Origin: Parietaria judaica
Lineage: Eukaryota; Streptophyta; Magnoliopsida; Rosales; Urticaceae
Direction: 5' to 3'
DNA length: 64,000 nt
NCBI GenBank assembly: GCA_954871525.1
Contig: OX940863.1
Coordinates: forward strand, 20,596,001-20,660,000
Of this stretch, positions 1-13,350 are shown piece by piece. Position 1 is the stretch's first letter. The number at the start of each line of letters is the position of its first letter. Both the position numbers and the translations under genes were made by a program. The notes beneath the pieces were generated by a model. That model had not been told where the DNA came from, made no database searches, and worked only from the letters and a program-made list of their open reading frames with translations.

Positions 1-2278
1 AGGAACGAATTTGCCCATCAACAGTAGTTGGACGGAACTATCTAGTCGCACACTTATATTATTTGGGTAGTTCACCCTCTAAAAAATAAAACTTGGATAT
101 TCTTATTTCTATTTGACTACAAGTTAGATATTTTTACCTCAATTAACTCAAAGCACTTTTTAGTGGGTGAAGTACCCAAATTACTGAAAGTGTCTCATGC
201 ATCAAAATGATCAAACTTAAATAAATCTTAACGTTCATATCATATACATAAGTAGCCAATGTTTACCCTAAATTTAAATAGATTTTAATAGTGACCATAA
301 TAAGCCAACTCATGAGATCATATGTTCTAGATCATGGACTTCTTCTTTGACATATGCTGGATGACTATGTCTTTATCTTCTCATATTAATCTGAATGAGG
401 ACTTTAAACCAAATAAGCCATATATTAGTATTATTTATTTTTATATCAGTAATTAGCCAACGCACTTTGACTCTTTTGTTATCCGATTCTTTGGCTTTTC
501 AACAACACTTCTAAGAGAGTACGTGATTAACGTTTTTTTTTTCCCTAAGAGTCATTAATTTATAATTTTCTTGATAATACATGAAGAGAAATTTTATAAA
601 ACGCCAGGTGATAGTTAGGTGTATATATATAAATATATATATATTATATATATAATATATATGCTTACGTTTGTGTTTGTATATAATTATTATACGTAAC
701 GTAATTAACATCAACGTTATGGTTGAAAATGGTTACCTTCTGGCTTCTAGAAGAGCCAATTATTTAATATTCATAATTACCGCTTCTGATTATACTTTAA
801 TCTATCTTGTAACGTGACTTTAGGAAATTATTAGATCGCCATTTAATTTAACTTTTTTCTCCTTTCTAAAAAAAGATAACATTAATTTGAAAATTATATA
901 AATAACGAGTTTAGTGGTAGAATAATGGGAACGAACAAAAGTTCCATTTTTTTAACTATTTGTTGGGAAGTGGGTATAGCATTAGAAATTGGTGGGGCTA
1001 ATATGATAAAAAAAAAAAAAAAAACAACAACAACAACACAAAAGGAAAAAATAGATAAATAGGATAAGATAAATACAAGGAATATGTCCCATAATTATTT
1101 TAATACCTACAAACACACATACTGGTATGATTTTCATAGAAGGGTATAAATGTATTGCTCTGACATATGTGAATGCGAGTATTAAAGGCATATGTAAAGA
1201 TAAACAATTAAACATATATGTAATATATAGGTATTTTTCCGGTATATATATACCTATATATTTTGTACAAAGTGTATTGTCAATTTCCTTTTTACCGGCT
1301 ATAATACTTAAAGCACTTTTTAATAGTGTTGAGTTTCAATGCGATTTCGCTATAATCTCTATTTTGAAGTTGGTGTATGATCGATCGAATGCAAAATTTA
1401 CATGTATACCTACTTAGTATTATTAACGTATACGTCCAATATGAATCCAAATAAATAACTAAAAAGTAAGGAATATTCAATCTACCAAATTATAACATTG
1501 AAAAAACACAAACTATAAAGAAGAAGAAGAAGAAGAAGAAGAAGAAGAAGAAGAAGAAGAAGAAGAAGAAGAAGAAGAAGAAGAAGAAGAAGAAGGACGG
1601 AGATGGGTTCGAGAATATAACTGCCGCAACAGCCTTAGGTCACTTCGAGGGCGGCACATTGATAATGTTAACCGTGGTTGCTATAAGAGACCTGCATTTG
1701 CATCACATTAAATTAAGACCTCTTGATCGAAGTAGAAATGAAATTATCATGAAGTCAAGCTAGCGTTATCTTCATTTCAATAACCACCCTGTTGAAAAAG
1801 ACCATATTTATGCCAAGTTCTCTTTTTCAATACTACTGTTCTTTTTTTTCTTTTTCTTTTTTTCCTTTGTAAATTGACCCTTAAATGATGTATAAAAAGC
1901 TTAATAAGACACTAATGTTTTAGCAATATAAAACTCTAGCTCCTTGAGGATGTTAATTTATCTCACTATAGTTTTTCAATATCTATGCTAGTTATAAGAT
2001 ATTAAGATGACTACATATATGGTAAGTCCTATTGGCTAATTTTTCTCATTTCATCATTTCGGTATCCCATTAAAATTTGTTGCACGTATACGATTAATTT
2101 TAATTATTAATTACTCAACATTTTATTAGAGTTGAGACGTGTGGATGTCTACCCTTTAACATAGGTTGATTTAGGATGGACAAAATTAAATCTCAATAGA
2201 GTTTTGTGGCTTTTATACTAACATATTTAGTATAAACTTAGGTACTTATATCACAAATATCTCATATATATATGAGAA
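1..2278. other. AT-rich intergenic DNA
   Basis: No gene is supported here. The stretch is AT-rich with TA-rich runs near 623-662 and a poly-A/AAC run near 1008-1036. A long AAG microsatellite at 1518-1594 is listed separately. The short open frames lack recognisable domains and look random. Confidence 0.7.
1518..1594. repeat. (AAG)n microsatellite
   Basis: About 77 bases of near-perfect AAG trinucleotide repeat, read directly from the sequence. Confidence 0.97.
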
Positions 2279-2799
2279 ATGGCTCTTAATAGCCAAATTG
2301 TAACGTTTGATTAGCCAATTAGCCAACCTTTCCTTTTTCTTTGCAAAATAGTCAAATTGATGAGGTGTCTATTTAATAACATATTTTATACCTATAACAC
2401 CCTTTTAAAATATTAACGTGTATTAACTAAGTTAATTTGTTTAAAAATAAATTAAATTTTTGTTAAAATTTTAATCACGATTTTTTATTTTTAAACAAAT
2501 TAACTCAGTTAATACACGTTATAGATTTTCTAGTAAACATAAGTAAATGTTCTTATTTTTAAGAATAAAATTTTAAAAATAAAAAATCGTGATTAAAATT
2601 TTAACAAAAATTTAATTTATTTTTAAACAAATTAACTTAGTTAATATACGTTAATATAGTTAATGCACGTTAATACAAAGGTAATACGGTCTTTCGTGAT
2701 TTATTAATGCGGTTGATTGGCTATTTGGCAATATTAATAAAAAAGTTGGCTATTTTGCAAAATAGTTTTTCTAATTTGGCTATATGGCTATAGAGCCAT
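2279..2799. mobile_element. Inverted-repeat (foldback) MITE, class unclear
   Basis: The left end (ATGGCTCTTAATAGCCAAAT) and the right end, read in reverse complement (ATGGCTCTATAGCCATATAG), are imperfect terminal inverted repeats. The interior also folds back: the segment around 2415-2520 (AACGTG, TTAATTTGTTTAAA, AATCACGATT motifs) reappears inverted around 2575-2660. There is no coding capacity. I could not define a convincing target duplication in the TA-rich flanks, so the superfamily is left open. Confidence 0.6.
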
Positions 2800-4083
2800 G
2801 TATATATCTATATGTTACTTTGAAGTTTGAATTGGCTTGTATTTTGGAGAGAATCCATGACGTGTAGCCTTTTTTTTTTTTTTTTATCACAATTATACAC
2901 ATGGTTCAATATGCATCGTTATCCTTATTAAGCTTCAATCATATTAGGCTTCTTTACGCGTTAAATGCCTTTTGAATATTTCTTCTTCTTTTTTTTTTCC
3001 TTAAAAAAAAAAAGGAAATAATTGAAAAGCTTCTCAAAGATAAACTTGTAATCATTTCAGTATTTTTTTTTTAATATATTTCTTTGCTATGTCTTATAAT
3101 AATAATGTTTGGGACATGTAATTTGGAAAATAAGAATAAAATTATAAAAGATTTTATTATGATGTTAGACATAGTTTAAGAAAGTTCGGAGATTTATTTG
3201 AATAAATAGCACATAGAGTCAGAAACATGCATATCTTGATTAGATAGTTTGGAATACTCATTAAATACTAATTAAAATAATCTATAATAGAGTTATGGTG
3301 CATGGTGTTTGTATCAATAGTTTAAAATATTCATATCAAATATTCTAATGACGTAATATTATTATTGACTTAATAATTAAAAGAAAAATATAAGCAACTT
3401 AAGGTCGTGAACGTCAATAAGATTAACAAATCACAATGCATACACATGGAAATACGACTAATATATGCTAAGAAAGCTAAAATTATGAAAACAAAACAAT
3501 ACATATTATTCACTAACCAATCTTAACCACATAGGACGAGCCGAGTACGGGGGTAGATTTATCCGTCAAGTAGATTCTTAAGGTGTGTTCGTTTACATGT
3601 CCTCTCATTTTTAATATTTGAGCGGACAATCGAGGCCGTTTATAAAGCAATTGCCCGTTTATATAGGCTTTCGAAGAGAATGGACAACCCACGTCCACCT
3701 GATGGCCTCGACTAATCATAACTACTAAACTATATATCTTATATCAAGATTGTTAGGAAAATTAAAAAAAAATGTGGTCCATTGCCTTTCAATTTCATGT
3801 TGGCCATTAGAGGGAAGTTTCCATGTAGGTTTCTTTTTATTGAATTTCTCAATTGTAGTTTACCTACTTTATAAAACAAAAATATTACTGAAATAATAAA
3901 TTAGGACATTTATGTGATAAGCGGCTATTTGCTCCCTACCCAAGTAACAATAAAAAAAAGATGCAAAATGGACCGTTGGATCAAATCTAACGGCTTATAC
4001 ATTTATACTACAAAAGAAATGAAGAACTTTAGTATATAATATGAGTCCAATATTATCAAAGCTATAGAACCACTCAGCTCAAG
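2800..4083. other. AT-rich intergenic DNA
   Basis: Nothing recognisable. A 68-codon open frame on the minus strand (3513-3719) has no known motif and no neighbouring exon signals, and I do not call it a gene. Confidence 0.6.
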
Positions 4084-4367
4084 CAGTGGCGTAGCCAGAC
4101 ATTCATTTTAGGCGAAACACAGAGCATATTTCAACCAATCTTTTCAGATACATAACAAACAAAAATCATAAACAACTATATTAAAGCGACTATTAGACAT
4201 ATAAATACATAATATTACTTTTCGAAGAATATTTGTAGAATAGATTTATCGAGTCAAGAAGGGAGAGAAAACGAGAAGAGTCTAATAAAATCCTAAATAT
4301 ATATATATATATATTAAAGTGAGCGTATGCACATGCACTCACTGGTGCATATGTAGCTCCGCCACTG
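4084..4367. mobile_element. hAT-type MITE with perfect 8-bp target duplication
   Basis: The ends are CAGTGGCGTAGCCAG on the left and, in reverse complement, CAGTGGCGGAGCTAC on the right. The element is flanked by identical 8-bp direct repeats AGCTCAAG (4076-4083 and 4368-4375). An 8-bp duplication plus CA-starting terminal repeats is the hallmark of hAT elements. At 284 bp with no open frame it is non-autonomous. Confidence 0.85.
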
Positions 4368-5458
4368 AGCTCAAGTGAACGGATGAGGATCTGACATAAA
4401 AAAAATATATAAAATGATTTAATAAATCTAGAAAATTATGATAAATTTTTTCTATTCTCAATTGATTTTAAAGTAAAAAAATCGTGATATTAAATAACGT
4501 CGGTCTAAAAATAATAGAATTCGATTAAAAATAGATGAGTAAAAAATTTCACAATGTCATTGGCTACTTACTTTATCTCAATTAATATTTTAGCAGAATT
4601 CCATGATACTTAATAAGTACATTAATTAAAATCGGACAATTTTTTTATGAGATAATTTATATGATGTTAAAGTGTTTTAATGATTTTTTTTTATGCGATA
4701 TCGAATTACGGAATTAGTTTCGCCTATAAGTGAGACTATTCTAGAATAGACTAGTTTTTTTTTAGCAAATTAGAATAGATTAGTTGAATACAGTGTTTAT
4801 CATTTAAAAAAAATTGTACGTGATTTCACGTGAACTTATAGAAGAAAAAAGCAATACCAATAAAGGGGATTAATTTGTTTGCAAAGCAAAATAAACTAAG
4901 AAAACCCGATATAATGAAATATGTGCACTCATTGTTTAATTATGAGATCCCAATAAGCCGGCAAAATGATTGCAAGCATCAAAATCTTGGAAATTGAAAT
5001 GATTAACTTATTAATTGCTTTCACTTCAAAAAGAAGAAATGCCCAAAAACAAAGTAGCAATTATGCACTTATATATATACATATTTATATATGTGTGTGT
5101 GTGTTACGTGTACTCTTCAATGTAATCTAATTAGTTCAACAAATCTATCTATACACTATACTATTTTTTTTTCAATGACCTAAGTCTTAGTAAATCTGCT
5201 GAAAAAAGCTTAATTTAGACTTTAACTAAGGAATTCTCACGTAAACTCAAAACCGTAAGTTCACCACATAAAAATGGAAGAATTAAACCAAAAGAGTCAT
5301 CAATCTAACCCAGTCATGTGCCGGACCGGACGGAATTGGCATTCCGCACGTCTCGTGCATTGACCGACGTGGACAATGCACATCAAATTTGATGTACATT
5401 ATACATGCGCCTAAATTAAGCTCATATCGGATGGCCTAAAACAGTTTCGATGTAGCGC
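4368..5458. other. Intergenic DNA
   Basis: AT-rich sequence with poly-T runs and a short GT repeat near 5092-5104. No gene-like signal seen. Confidence 0.6.
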
Positions 5459-5649
5459 AGGCCCGGTCCTTATTATAAGCGAGCAAGGCGAGCGCCTTGG
5501 GCTCCTAATCTAAGGTCTTATGTTTTTTTTTTGACATATTATTTTATATTTAATAAAAATAAAAAATTAATTTTTAAATATTTAAAGGCCCCAAAATTTA
5601 CTTTAACCTAAAGCTCCGATAAAATACGACCAACTCAAGGTCGGCTCCG
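5459..5649. mobile_element. Small hAT-like MITE
   Basis: A 191-bp segment beginning AGGCCCGGTCC and ending GGTCGGCTCCG, flanked by identical 8-bp direct repeats TGTAGCGC (5451-5458 and 5650-5657). The duplication length suggests hAT. The terminal inverted repeats are weak, so the class is inferred from the duplication. Confidence 0.7.
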
Positions 5650-6137
5650 TGTAGCGCCCATTACCCGAAGCACGGGCAAATAGCCAATATGCTAAAAAAA
5701 AAAAAAACCCTCATCTAGAATATGAGAAGTTAATACCAAAAGAAATCAAAGTTTTAAAGCTTTTAATCGATTTTTTTTTAAATTCCCCTCTGCTTCCTCA
5801 GAAATAGCTTTGTTTTGAAATCATAACTTCACATATGATTTTTCTTCGGTAAGTGCTTCTCAATATGATAAAAATTGTACACTAAATACTCAACAAATAC
5901 CCAAACCATAATTAAATTGTTAAGATATATATATATATATATAAATAAATGCAAGATCGAAGAAAGTAATGTCCTTTAAATTCCATTATTTCATTTCACG
6001 TTTCCTCTGTAACTTAAAAAAAGAAAAACTGTACAACCCTTCACTCGCTCCAAAACTTGCCCTAATCTTTCCCCTATGTACACTTCCACCCCAAAAAAGA
6101 ACTTTCTTCTCATTTTCCCCCCTCTAAAAACCCAAAG

Positions 6138-6653
6138 CTACAAACCAGTGATCTGCGAGTACTCAGAGTAAAAGTCAGGAATCCCAGAAGCAGCCCAAAG
6201 CCGCTCATTGAGGCTCAAATCCTCGATCAGAGGCGTTCTGCAGAGCGGACACGTCCTCTGATCGTACCCGATCCAACGGTCCAAACACGCCCGGTGGAAC
6301 ACGTGGCAGCAGTTCCTCAGCCGTCGGATCTCGTCCTCGCCCTCGAACTCGTACAGGCACACCGCGCAGCTCTCCGCCGCCGGGCCCGCCCGGAGCTCCG
6401 CAAAACGGACCACCGGAAGCAGCTCCCGGATCAGAACCGCAGAGAGGGAGCTCGTTTCGGGTCGATGGGTTATCGGGTCGGAGCCGTGCGAATGAGCGTG
6501 ACTCACTGCGTAGTAGTCGGGTTCGATGAAATCTGGGAGACCCAGAAGGGCGAAAACCATGGAAATGAGCTTGCGGAGGAAACCCAGAAGGGAAAGCGCG
6601 TGGATGAAGAGTTTGGGCAGGAAAAGCTCCGAGTACCCGACTGGGAAGCCCAT
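6138..6653 (-). CDS. BRH1: RING-H2 finger E3 ubiquitin ligase, BRH1-like
   Basis: Intronless 171-residue protein. It opens MGFPVGYSELFLPKLF followed by a hydrophobic stretch (about residues 9-40) that may anchor it to a membrane. The RING-H2 finger is complete: C96, C99, C115, H117, H120, C123, C135 and C138, with the usual W after the sixth ligand (DRW). The N-terminal MGFPVGY start, the LYEFEGE segment before the third ligand and the C-terminal RLWAASGI-DFYSEYSQIT block are the features I recognise from Arabidopsis BRH1 (brassinosteroid-responsive RING-H2) and the RHA1-like proteins. Such proteins recruit a ubiquitin-charged E2 and ubiquitinate targets; BRH1 transcription is repressed by brassinosteroid. 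The length matches the family. An extra Cys (C116) lies beside the third ligand. The stop is TAG at 6138-6140. The ligase role is inferred from the family. Confidence 0.9.
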   Translation of the reverse strand: MGFPVGYSELFLPKLFIHALSLLGFLRKLISMVFALLGLPDFIEPDYYAVSHAHSHGSDPITHRPETSSLSAVLIRELLPVVRFAELRAGPAAESCAVCLYEFEGEDEIRRLRNCCHVFHRACLDRWIGYDQRTCPLCRTPLIEDLSLNERLWAASGIPDFYSEYSQITGL

Positions 6654-6766
6654 TTTTGCTGCTCTGAAGTTTTGAGATTTTTTTGGTGGAGTGTGAATTG
6701 ATGAATGAATGAAATGAATGAATGAATTTGAGGAGATTAGGAAGATGAGGTTGTTTTTATATAGGG
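6654..6766 (-). promoter_or_regulatory. Core promoter and 5' leader of the BRH1-like gene
   Basis: On the minus strand a TATA box (CTATATAAAA, about 6756-6763) lies roughly 105 bases upstream of the ATG, so transcription probably starts near 6730. The leader contains repeated ATTC units (about 6698-6726). A GA/CT-rich run (about 6765-6780) lies just upstream of the TATA box. Confidence 0.65.
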
Positions 6767-6780
6767 GAGAGAGAGAGAGA

Positions 6781-9116
6781 AGTGGAATGACAATTATGGG
6801 CTTGGAGGCGCTATGGTGGGTAGGAGAGAGAAGATGGAAAGCTTATAATAATTGAGATGTCGTTTAGGAATTATTTATTTATTTATAGGTTAATAGCGGT
6901 TTAAGTACTTAATGCTTTAATTTTTTACGATATAAATTTGATTTTTTCACGGATATATTTTTTGGGGTCTATTATTATTTTTTCTCTCTAAATTATCACA
7001 CACTTAAATAAAAATAAAAACATTGTTTGAATTTTTTTGGAACGTAACATGTGTTAGATTGATTGAAAGATGGATGAAATTTAAACGAAAAGCTTATATA
7101 ATGTGGATATTGGAAACTTTGGTCGTAAAAAATAAAATTATAGCATCATAAAAATTAGGTACTTATACCGTTATTAATTATTTTTTTACTGTACTGGTAA
7201 TGTCAGATTTAGCTGGTGTCACATTAATGACTCATGGGTTTTTAGCTTTGTTTTACAGATTTGGTAATTTGAGATCTTTTTTTTTTTTTGGGAGTTTGGT
7301 TGGCTGCTACTTAAGTGGTCCGACTATTTTGTGAGTTAATGAGATTGAAATAGTAATTTTTATGAAATAAAAAGAGGAGACTATGTTCAGATTTAAGAAA
7401 GATTTAAGAACTTATGGGCAATGATTAGTACTTAGATCATTTAAATAGATTTAAGCCTAAGCATCTTACCAATAGAGTATTTTTATGAGAAACAAAAAAT
7501 CAACCCATATTCCAATCGCCACTTACACAATTAAGGTTGTATTCACACTCACACAAAATTGTTAATCATTTTGGAAATTGTTCAAAAGAGTGTCTTTTTC
7601 AAGCTCCAAAGACCAAGAACACTGGTTTATAGTTAGTGCACTAAATCAATTCTTCATTACTAGTCATTTTAAAATAGAATATTGCTCTATTTAAAAGGAA
7701 TTTTCATGGAAGTATAATAATGCTTATTAATTAAGTGGGCATTAACATGGAAAAATATTCATTTGAGTAGAGACATTGTATATAACTATATATATATATA
7801 TATATAGTGTAGAGACAATTGAGTGTATATCTATGGATCATTTCATTTTTACTTAAGAATCAACACAAAATCAGCAATTACACCTAAAATCAACACAAAG
7901 TCAACAATTTCAACTACAAAATCAACATCTCCAATGACTTTAATCTCACTTGAAATAACAGAAATCAACATTTTCAACAAATTCCCCTAAAATCAACACA
8001 AAATTAAATATTTCTCCTAAAATAAAAAAACAAAATGAGAAAAAGCTTCAAATATTGTACAAATAAGAATAAAAAGGGTACACAAAAATAGTTTTTATAT
8101 AAAATCGTGCCATACAAATACATAGCAAATCCTCCGATTTGAATAAGGCCTTTCACCAAAACTTTTTTTTTTTTTTTTTTGTCGGCAAAGATCACTGTTA
8201 ATCACATAAAATATTCTTTCCTTGAAAATGAGACCACTTCTCTTGTTTGTTTGGTGGGTGTATTATCACAGACACATCGCTTGTGCTTATTCCAAAATTT
8301 CTTTCTTTAAATTCTCTTGTCCATGGCCATTGGGTCCATGGAATATATTGTGTTTAGTTGAGTGTGACAAAAATTATGCTTTTTTTACTTTTTTTTTTTT
8401 TTTGTATTGTTTGTGTTTTTGCCTGAATCTCAATCGCTCATGTAATTAGATCATGTTTTAGTATATACTTGGTCACAATCTTTTTAACATATAAGTTATT
8501 AAAAGATAGATTAAAGTGGGTTGTTGCATCTAAATTTGACGGTCCCAGTTAATATATTATTATTAGAATTAAAGCAAGAAGTAAAAAAAAAAAAGTTGAT
8601 CACCGGTTCCGGTTAAAAAATATGGTAAGAAAATATAGTGACCAAGATTCCATATTTACAATATGTTTCATAAACATTTCGGCTAGTGAAGCCCGATAGG
8701 GTTTTGCTAGTACGTAGAAGCGGATGGATTTTCCCATTTCGGATTAGAGTAAGTAAACCTAGTCGTTATTTATTTTTGGTAGTCACTGCCCGTCGTCGAA
8801 ACTTAACATCTTTTTAATAAAAGTGAATTTTCTCTATTACCCGGGCCGTAATTTTCTACTCAAATTGAATTTTCACGTAAAAAAAATGTTTACCGCCGTT
8901 TATTTCTGTGTTCTACTTGATATTTTTGTCTGATATATATCAATAAGATTCTCGAGGCATGTATCTAGCGAGGGATAGAAAGATGCTTAGATTCTTGAAC
9001 CGGTGTGAATACGAAAGAGAGTTCACTAGAATGGTATGGTTGAGAATTTGCATTGCTGAGGTGATGAACCCTCGCCAACCAGCCACTAGGTATGGGCACT
9101 ACTGACCCCAAAACCC
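6781..9116. other. Intergenic DNA upstream of the BRH1-like gene
   Basis: AT-rich with poly-T runs (for example 7279-7290, 8163-8180, 8391-8403) and a short TA run near 7789-7806. No conserved open frame, RNA gene or transposon terminus recognised. Confidence 0.55.
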
Positions 9117-9120
9117 TAAT

Positions 9121-9137
9121 CAGAGAGAGAGATAGAG

Positions 9138-9225
<88 letters not shown>
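9121..9225. repeat. (GA)n microsatellite
   Basis: About 105 bases of almost uninterrupted GA dinucleotide. It creates several spurious Ser-Leu or Arg-Glu open frames on both strands. Confidence 0.97.
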
Positions 9226-9227
<2 letters not shown>

Positions 9228-12200
9228 GTGTGTCTGATAAGGCCAAGACACTGTCTGCCCCATCCAACAGCACCACCCCAGACCGCGCCGGCCACCACCC
9301 ACCACCTCTCTCTCTCTATATATATATATCACTTTCTCTCTCTATAATATGTATATGACAAGCAATGTGAGTCTGTGCTTTGTCTCTTTCTGTGTCCCAT
9401 TATTGCACTCCCATATGCAGTAGTCTCATTGATTCCACGTCAATGAATGGCATCTCTTTTCATTTGGTTTATAATTGAATGGTCAATCGGTCTTCTCTCA
9501 CTTTCGCTTCACTCGCTTTTCCTTATCTTGTTTCTTTGCTTCTTCCTCCTTTTTGCTTGATGTTGTTTCCTTTGCTTGCTACTTGCTTATACCTCCAAAA
9601 CTAGTGCAATAATATGAGAACCATTAGCGATGCAAATTAAAGAAATCGACATGGAAAGCTCTACGTTAAAATCTGATCAAGAAATGGGCGAAAATCTCAA
9701 TTTATTATGATCGAAGAAATCAATTTAAATACGAAGAGTGTTCATGAAAATTGTAACTCTGAAGCCTAAAATCGTACATCCGGATAAAAATCCATAATTC
9801 TCTATATAATAAGATTCAATGAACGTGAAGCCGAAAAATGATCCAATTCAAGATTTAATTTAATTTTGCGAAATTTCATGCTTTCATCTTTTACTTAAAA
9901 AAAAAAAGTTCAAATACATAATTTACTAACATAGAAAAACTCCAAAGAAAAAAAAATCCGAATAGTTTTATGTCGCGCTATGGATCTCTGAAACAAGACG
10001 GGTCTTGTAAACTGATTCGGATCACAGACTCTAACAAGTTTATTTTCTTTCCTCTTATTGTTTATCACGTGTCATTCTTCAACATGCTTGCTCTAATCGT
10101 GGACTAAATCAATGGTATTTAAGTGGGCACTTTTTGATTCATTGATTAAAATAATTGAAAAAGAAATAATTTCTTAAAATTCTATGGAGTGATGTAGCAT
10201 AAGATCACTCCAATAAATTTGCGAATATTCAACATGCATGTCTCTCCAAGTTAAGTCTCATTTTGTTTCTTATTGTTTAACATATTGATTAAGCCAATCT
10301 CAAGCTTTTTGTTCTTCTAGCAGCCTAAAGGACGTTTAGGGTTTTAGTTTCAGAAGGGTTCATGGACCAGATAATTATTGGTTGCATAATTAATTTATGA
10401 TATTAACACGTCTAATCTTATAATAAAGTTTTGATTACGACGGCCATATATATAGTCGTTAAAATGAAATGTTCTATATAATTATTTTGCTAATCATGTG
10501 ATATGACGTTTAAGCATGAAGCACAACAATCAATTAAGATATTAATTTGACTAAACTGTATGATCTTCTGATATTTCAAATAAGATATTGAAACATCTAT
10601 GTTTATTAATCATTTTAACACACACACACATATATAAATAAAAGGAGATAGCTTTCATATTTGAAATATATATCAGAAGCTAAATTAATTATACTACCAT
10701 ATATTTAATTGGGTGGGTGGTTTGGTTTGCGCCCGCCCGCCCAAAACTCGTCTAGGCATAATTTACACTCCAAGGGGGTTTGAGTTGAAATTTTGAAATA
10801 ATTTACATTCCAAAATTTAAATTGAAAAATCATAATGCATAAATAAAAATAAGTGGGGGTTTTGAACCCCACCCCCATAGTTCCGTATATGGTCGTGGGC
10901 AGCCTGCACCTAACCCAATTTGTTTATTTATTTTAATATACGAAATAATTTATAACAATAATTTTGAGAGGTTTTGTACGTTATCATACTAGGGGGCCAT
11001 TTTTCCTGGTTTAGGAAGACGTTTGGGCAGCCCATGTCCGATCCAACCTGTGCATGGGTTGCCATTAACCGTCTGTGCAGGGCGTACAAGTAAGCTCTTC
11101 CATGGGTTGCCCGCTCTATGGGGAGAGCACTGGTCAAAACTACAAAAGTACATGAAATATGTCTAAAATAAAGCCCTTAAAGCTAAAAGTATGAAGTTTT
11201 TAAAAAAAAAAAAAAATTGGTAACCGAGAACTGAGCCGGGCCAAAATTTTCACCCCTAATGAAAAAATATTATGAGCAATATGTTCAGATAACAATATTG
11301 CCAACATTTCATGTTCATGAGTTTATAAGACTACAAAATTAGACACTGAGTAGTGGGAATTTCTTGGGGCACAAGCTTCTGCACTGTCTTTTGTTTCTAT
11401 TAGGGTACAAATTTACAGCTAAATAACAGCAAAGATCACGTTTAATCAAACCCTAATCAAGCATATAACAGCTTGGAAAAGTGCATTAATTAATCCCAAT
11501 TATATTCAGTATATATGTCCACCATGCACATGCATCTATATTCAATTGCTGAGTAATTAGCTTGCAATTCGATCGGATCGCACTGCATTTTTGTTCTGAG
11601 CCTGAAAAGGAATGATTTGTATATCAGATTTAGATTATATGTAAATCCTAATTAGATTATTCTCAGACCAAGATTACGCGTTTTATCATATATAATTAAG
11701 CTATAAGCAGACAACAATCTGGCAATGCTCATAAACTAGTGAAATTAATGAGCATATGAAACCTTGCCTTGTCACATGTCAGAAAGTTTCTGATCTTCTA
11801 ACCATATTATTAATATTTTTTATTAACCTAATATACGGATTTGCAAGCTGCCAATATTTTGCTGTACGGCTCACACTTTTGCACCAAAAAGACAGGTGGG
11901 TATTTATGAATAGTCCTTGATATAATAAATTGTCTTCAGAATTATTTTTATTTTTTCCTTTGTATTGGGAAGTGCGTAGGACTCATAAATATTAATAATA
12001 CACGTAATTTTTCTGACCCACATTTACTATTTTGTCTTCATGATGTTTGAGAAAGATAGAAAAAATAAAATGGGGAGTACTATATACTATATATTTAATG
12101 CTAAATTTATAAGTTTCATTACACGTTTATAAAATGTGTAAATCACTTGAACATGCTATTATGCATAACAAAGACTAGCTATATAGCCATGCATGAGCCT

Positions 12201-12434
12201 AGAAAGGAACCTCAATGGTCTGGCTCCTAGGTCTAGGCAGCCTTTATATACACACACACGTTGCTAATGATGATTCATGTTTTTATAAGGTATATTTGTG
12301 TCATAAATACCCAATTTTCAATCAAATATGTTGATATATTTTCAAGTTTTTGTTTAGTGGCAATAGTATATAGCAAATATCAAAAAACAATATCGATGTC
12401 CAATTTCGTCTATGTTAATATGTTAAGTTAGAGA
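9226..12434. other. Intergenic DNA with repeat fragments
   Basis: No gene supported. A GC-richer patch at 10715-10910 and another at 11000-11130 are unclassified. The segment at about 11219-11257 reads, in reverse complement, TAGGGGTGAAAATTTTGG, the same head as the element at 40585, and is probably a fragment of that repeat family. The remainder is AT-rich. Confidence 0.5.
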
Positions 12435-12766
12435 CATGGACATATCTTTGATAAAAAATATCAAATTATTAATGTTTTTGAAGTTTAATTGATTCTAATT
12501 GTACGCATGTATCCCTCGTGTAATTCCGGGCATGAATAAAATTTAATTTCTAATTTATTTTATAATGTTGAAGTAATATTTGCTGCCAAATATACGGACG
12601 CATGGACATATCTTTGATAAAAAATATCAAATTATTAATGTTTTTGAAGTTTAATTGATTCTAATTGTACGCATGTATCCCTCGTGTAATTCCGGGCATG
12701 AATAAAATTTAATTTCTAATTTATTTTATAATGTTGAAGTAATATTTGCTGCCAAATATACGGACG
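12435..12766. repeat. Exact tandem duplication, 2 x 166 bp
   Basis: The 166-bp unit at 12435-12600 is followed immediately by a second copy at 12601-12766. Read base by base I see no difference between the copies. The unit is non-coding and AT-rich. Perfect identity implies a very recent duplication or an assembly artefact. Confidence 0.95.
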
Positions 12767-13345
12767 CAGTTAATACAAAATTGAACACTTATTTCGTAAA
12801 TCTTCCTTATTCTAATTAGTGAATTCTTTTTTTTTTTGTTACAAGCACAGCAAACAAGAGCAAGTTATAGCGCAAGCAACATGGTGATTGATTTGGTGAT
12901 GAATGATGATAACATATTCATAGTAATTGCCAGTGATTTTGCCTAACAAAAAAGGAAACAAACAGTAAGCATTTAGTCAGATAATATATTTTCTTTAGCT
13001 CTCTAGGGTTTTGTTTGGAGGAGAGCTTGGAATAAGTGAGAGAGTGAGAGAAGAGTCTGGTGTCCCACAGAGCGAGCTTTATGTTGATGATTAGTTGGAG
13101 ATGAGTGAGCTTTTCTCTGCTTTTTCAGCACATTCGTCAGATGCTTCACTGTATATCCACGTTTGGTTTATGCAAGAAACAAACGAACAAAAGAAGAAAA
13201 AGAGAGAGTGGTTAACCCGAATATCTAGGGTTTCGGGATATATGCTTAACTAATTGAAATGACAAAAGTGACTGTCTCTCTCTCTCTTTATTATCATTTC
13301 ACGCTTCTCTAGGGTTAACACAACTTTAGTTTAGTTATCACTTAT
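12767..13345. other. Intergenic DNA, possibly transcribed
   Basis: Contains CT/GA-rich tracts and TAGGGTTT-like (telo-box) motifs near 13005, 13229 and 13311, which are common in plant promoters and leaders. I see no open frame or RNA fold I can name. Confidence 0.4.
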
Positions 13346-13350
13346 TAATG

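Noticed and set aside
6294..6701. 135-codon frame antisense to the RING-H2 gene
   Set aside because: It is the GC-rich reverse strand of a well-supported gene and has no known domain.
9092..9358. Overlapping open frames of poly-Ser-Leu or poly-Arg-Glu on both strands
   Set aside because: They are translations of the (GA)n microsatellite and have no independent support.
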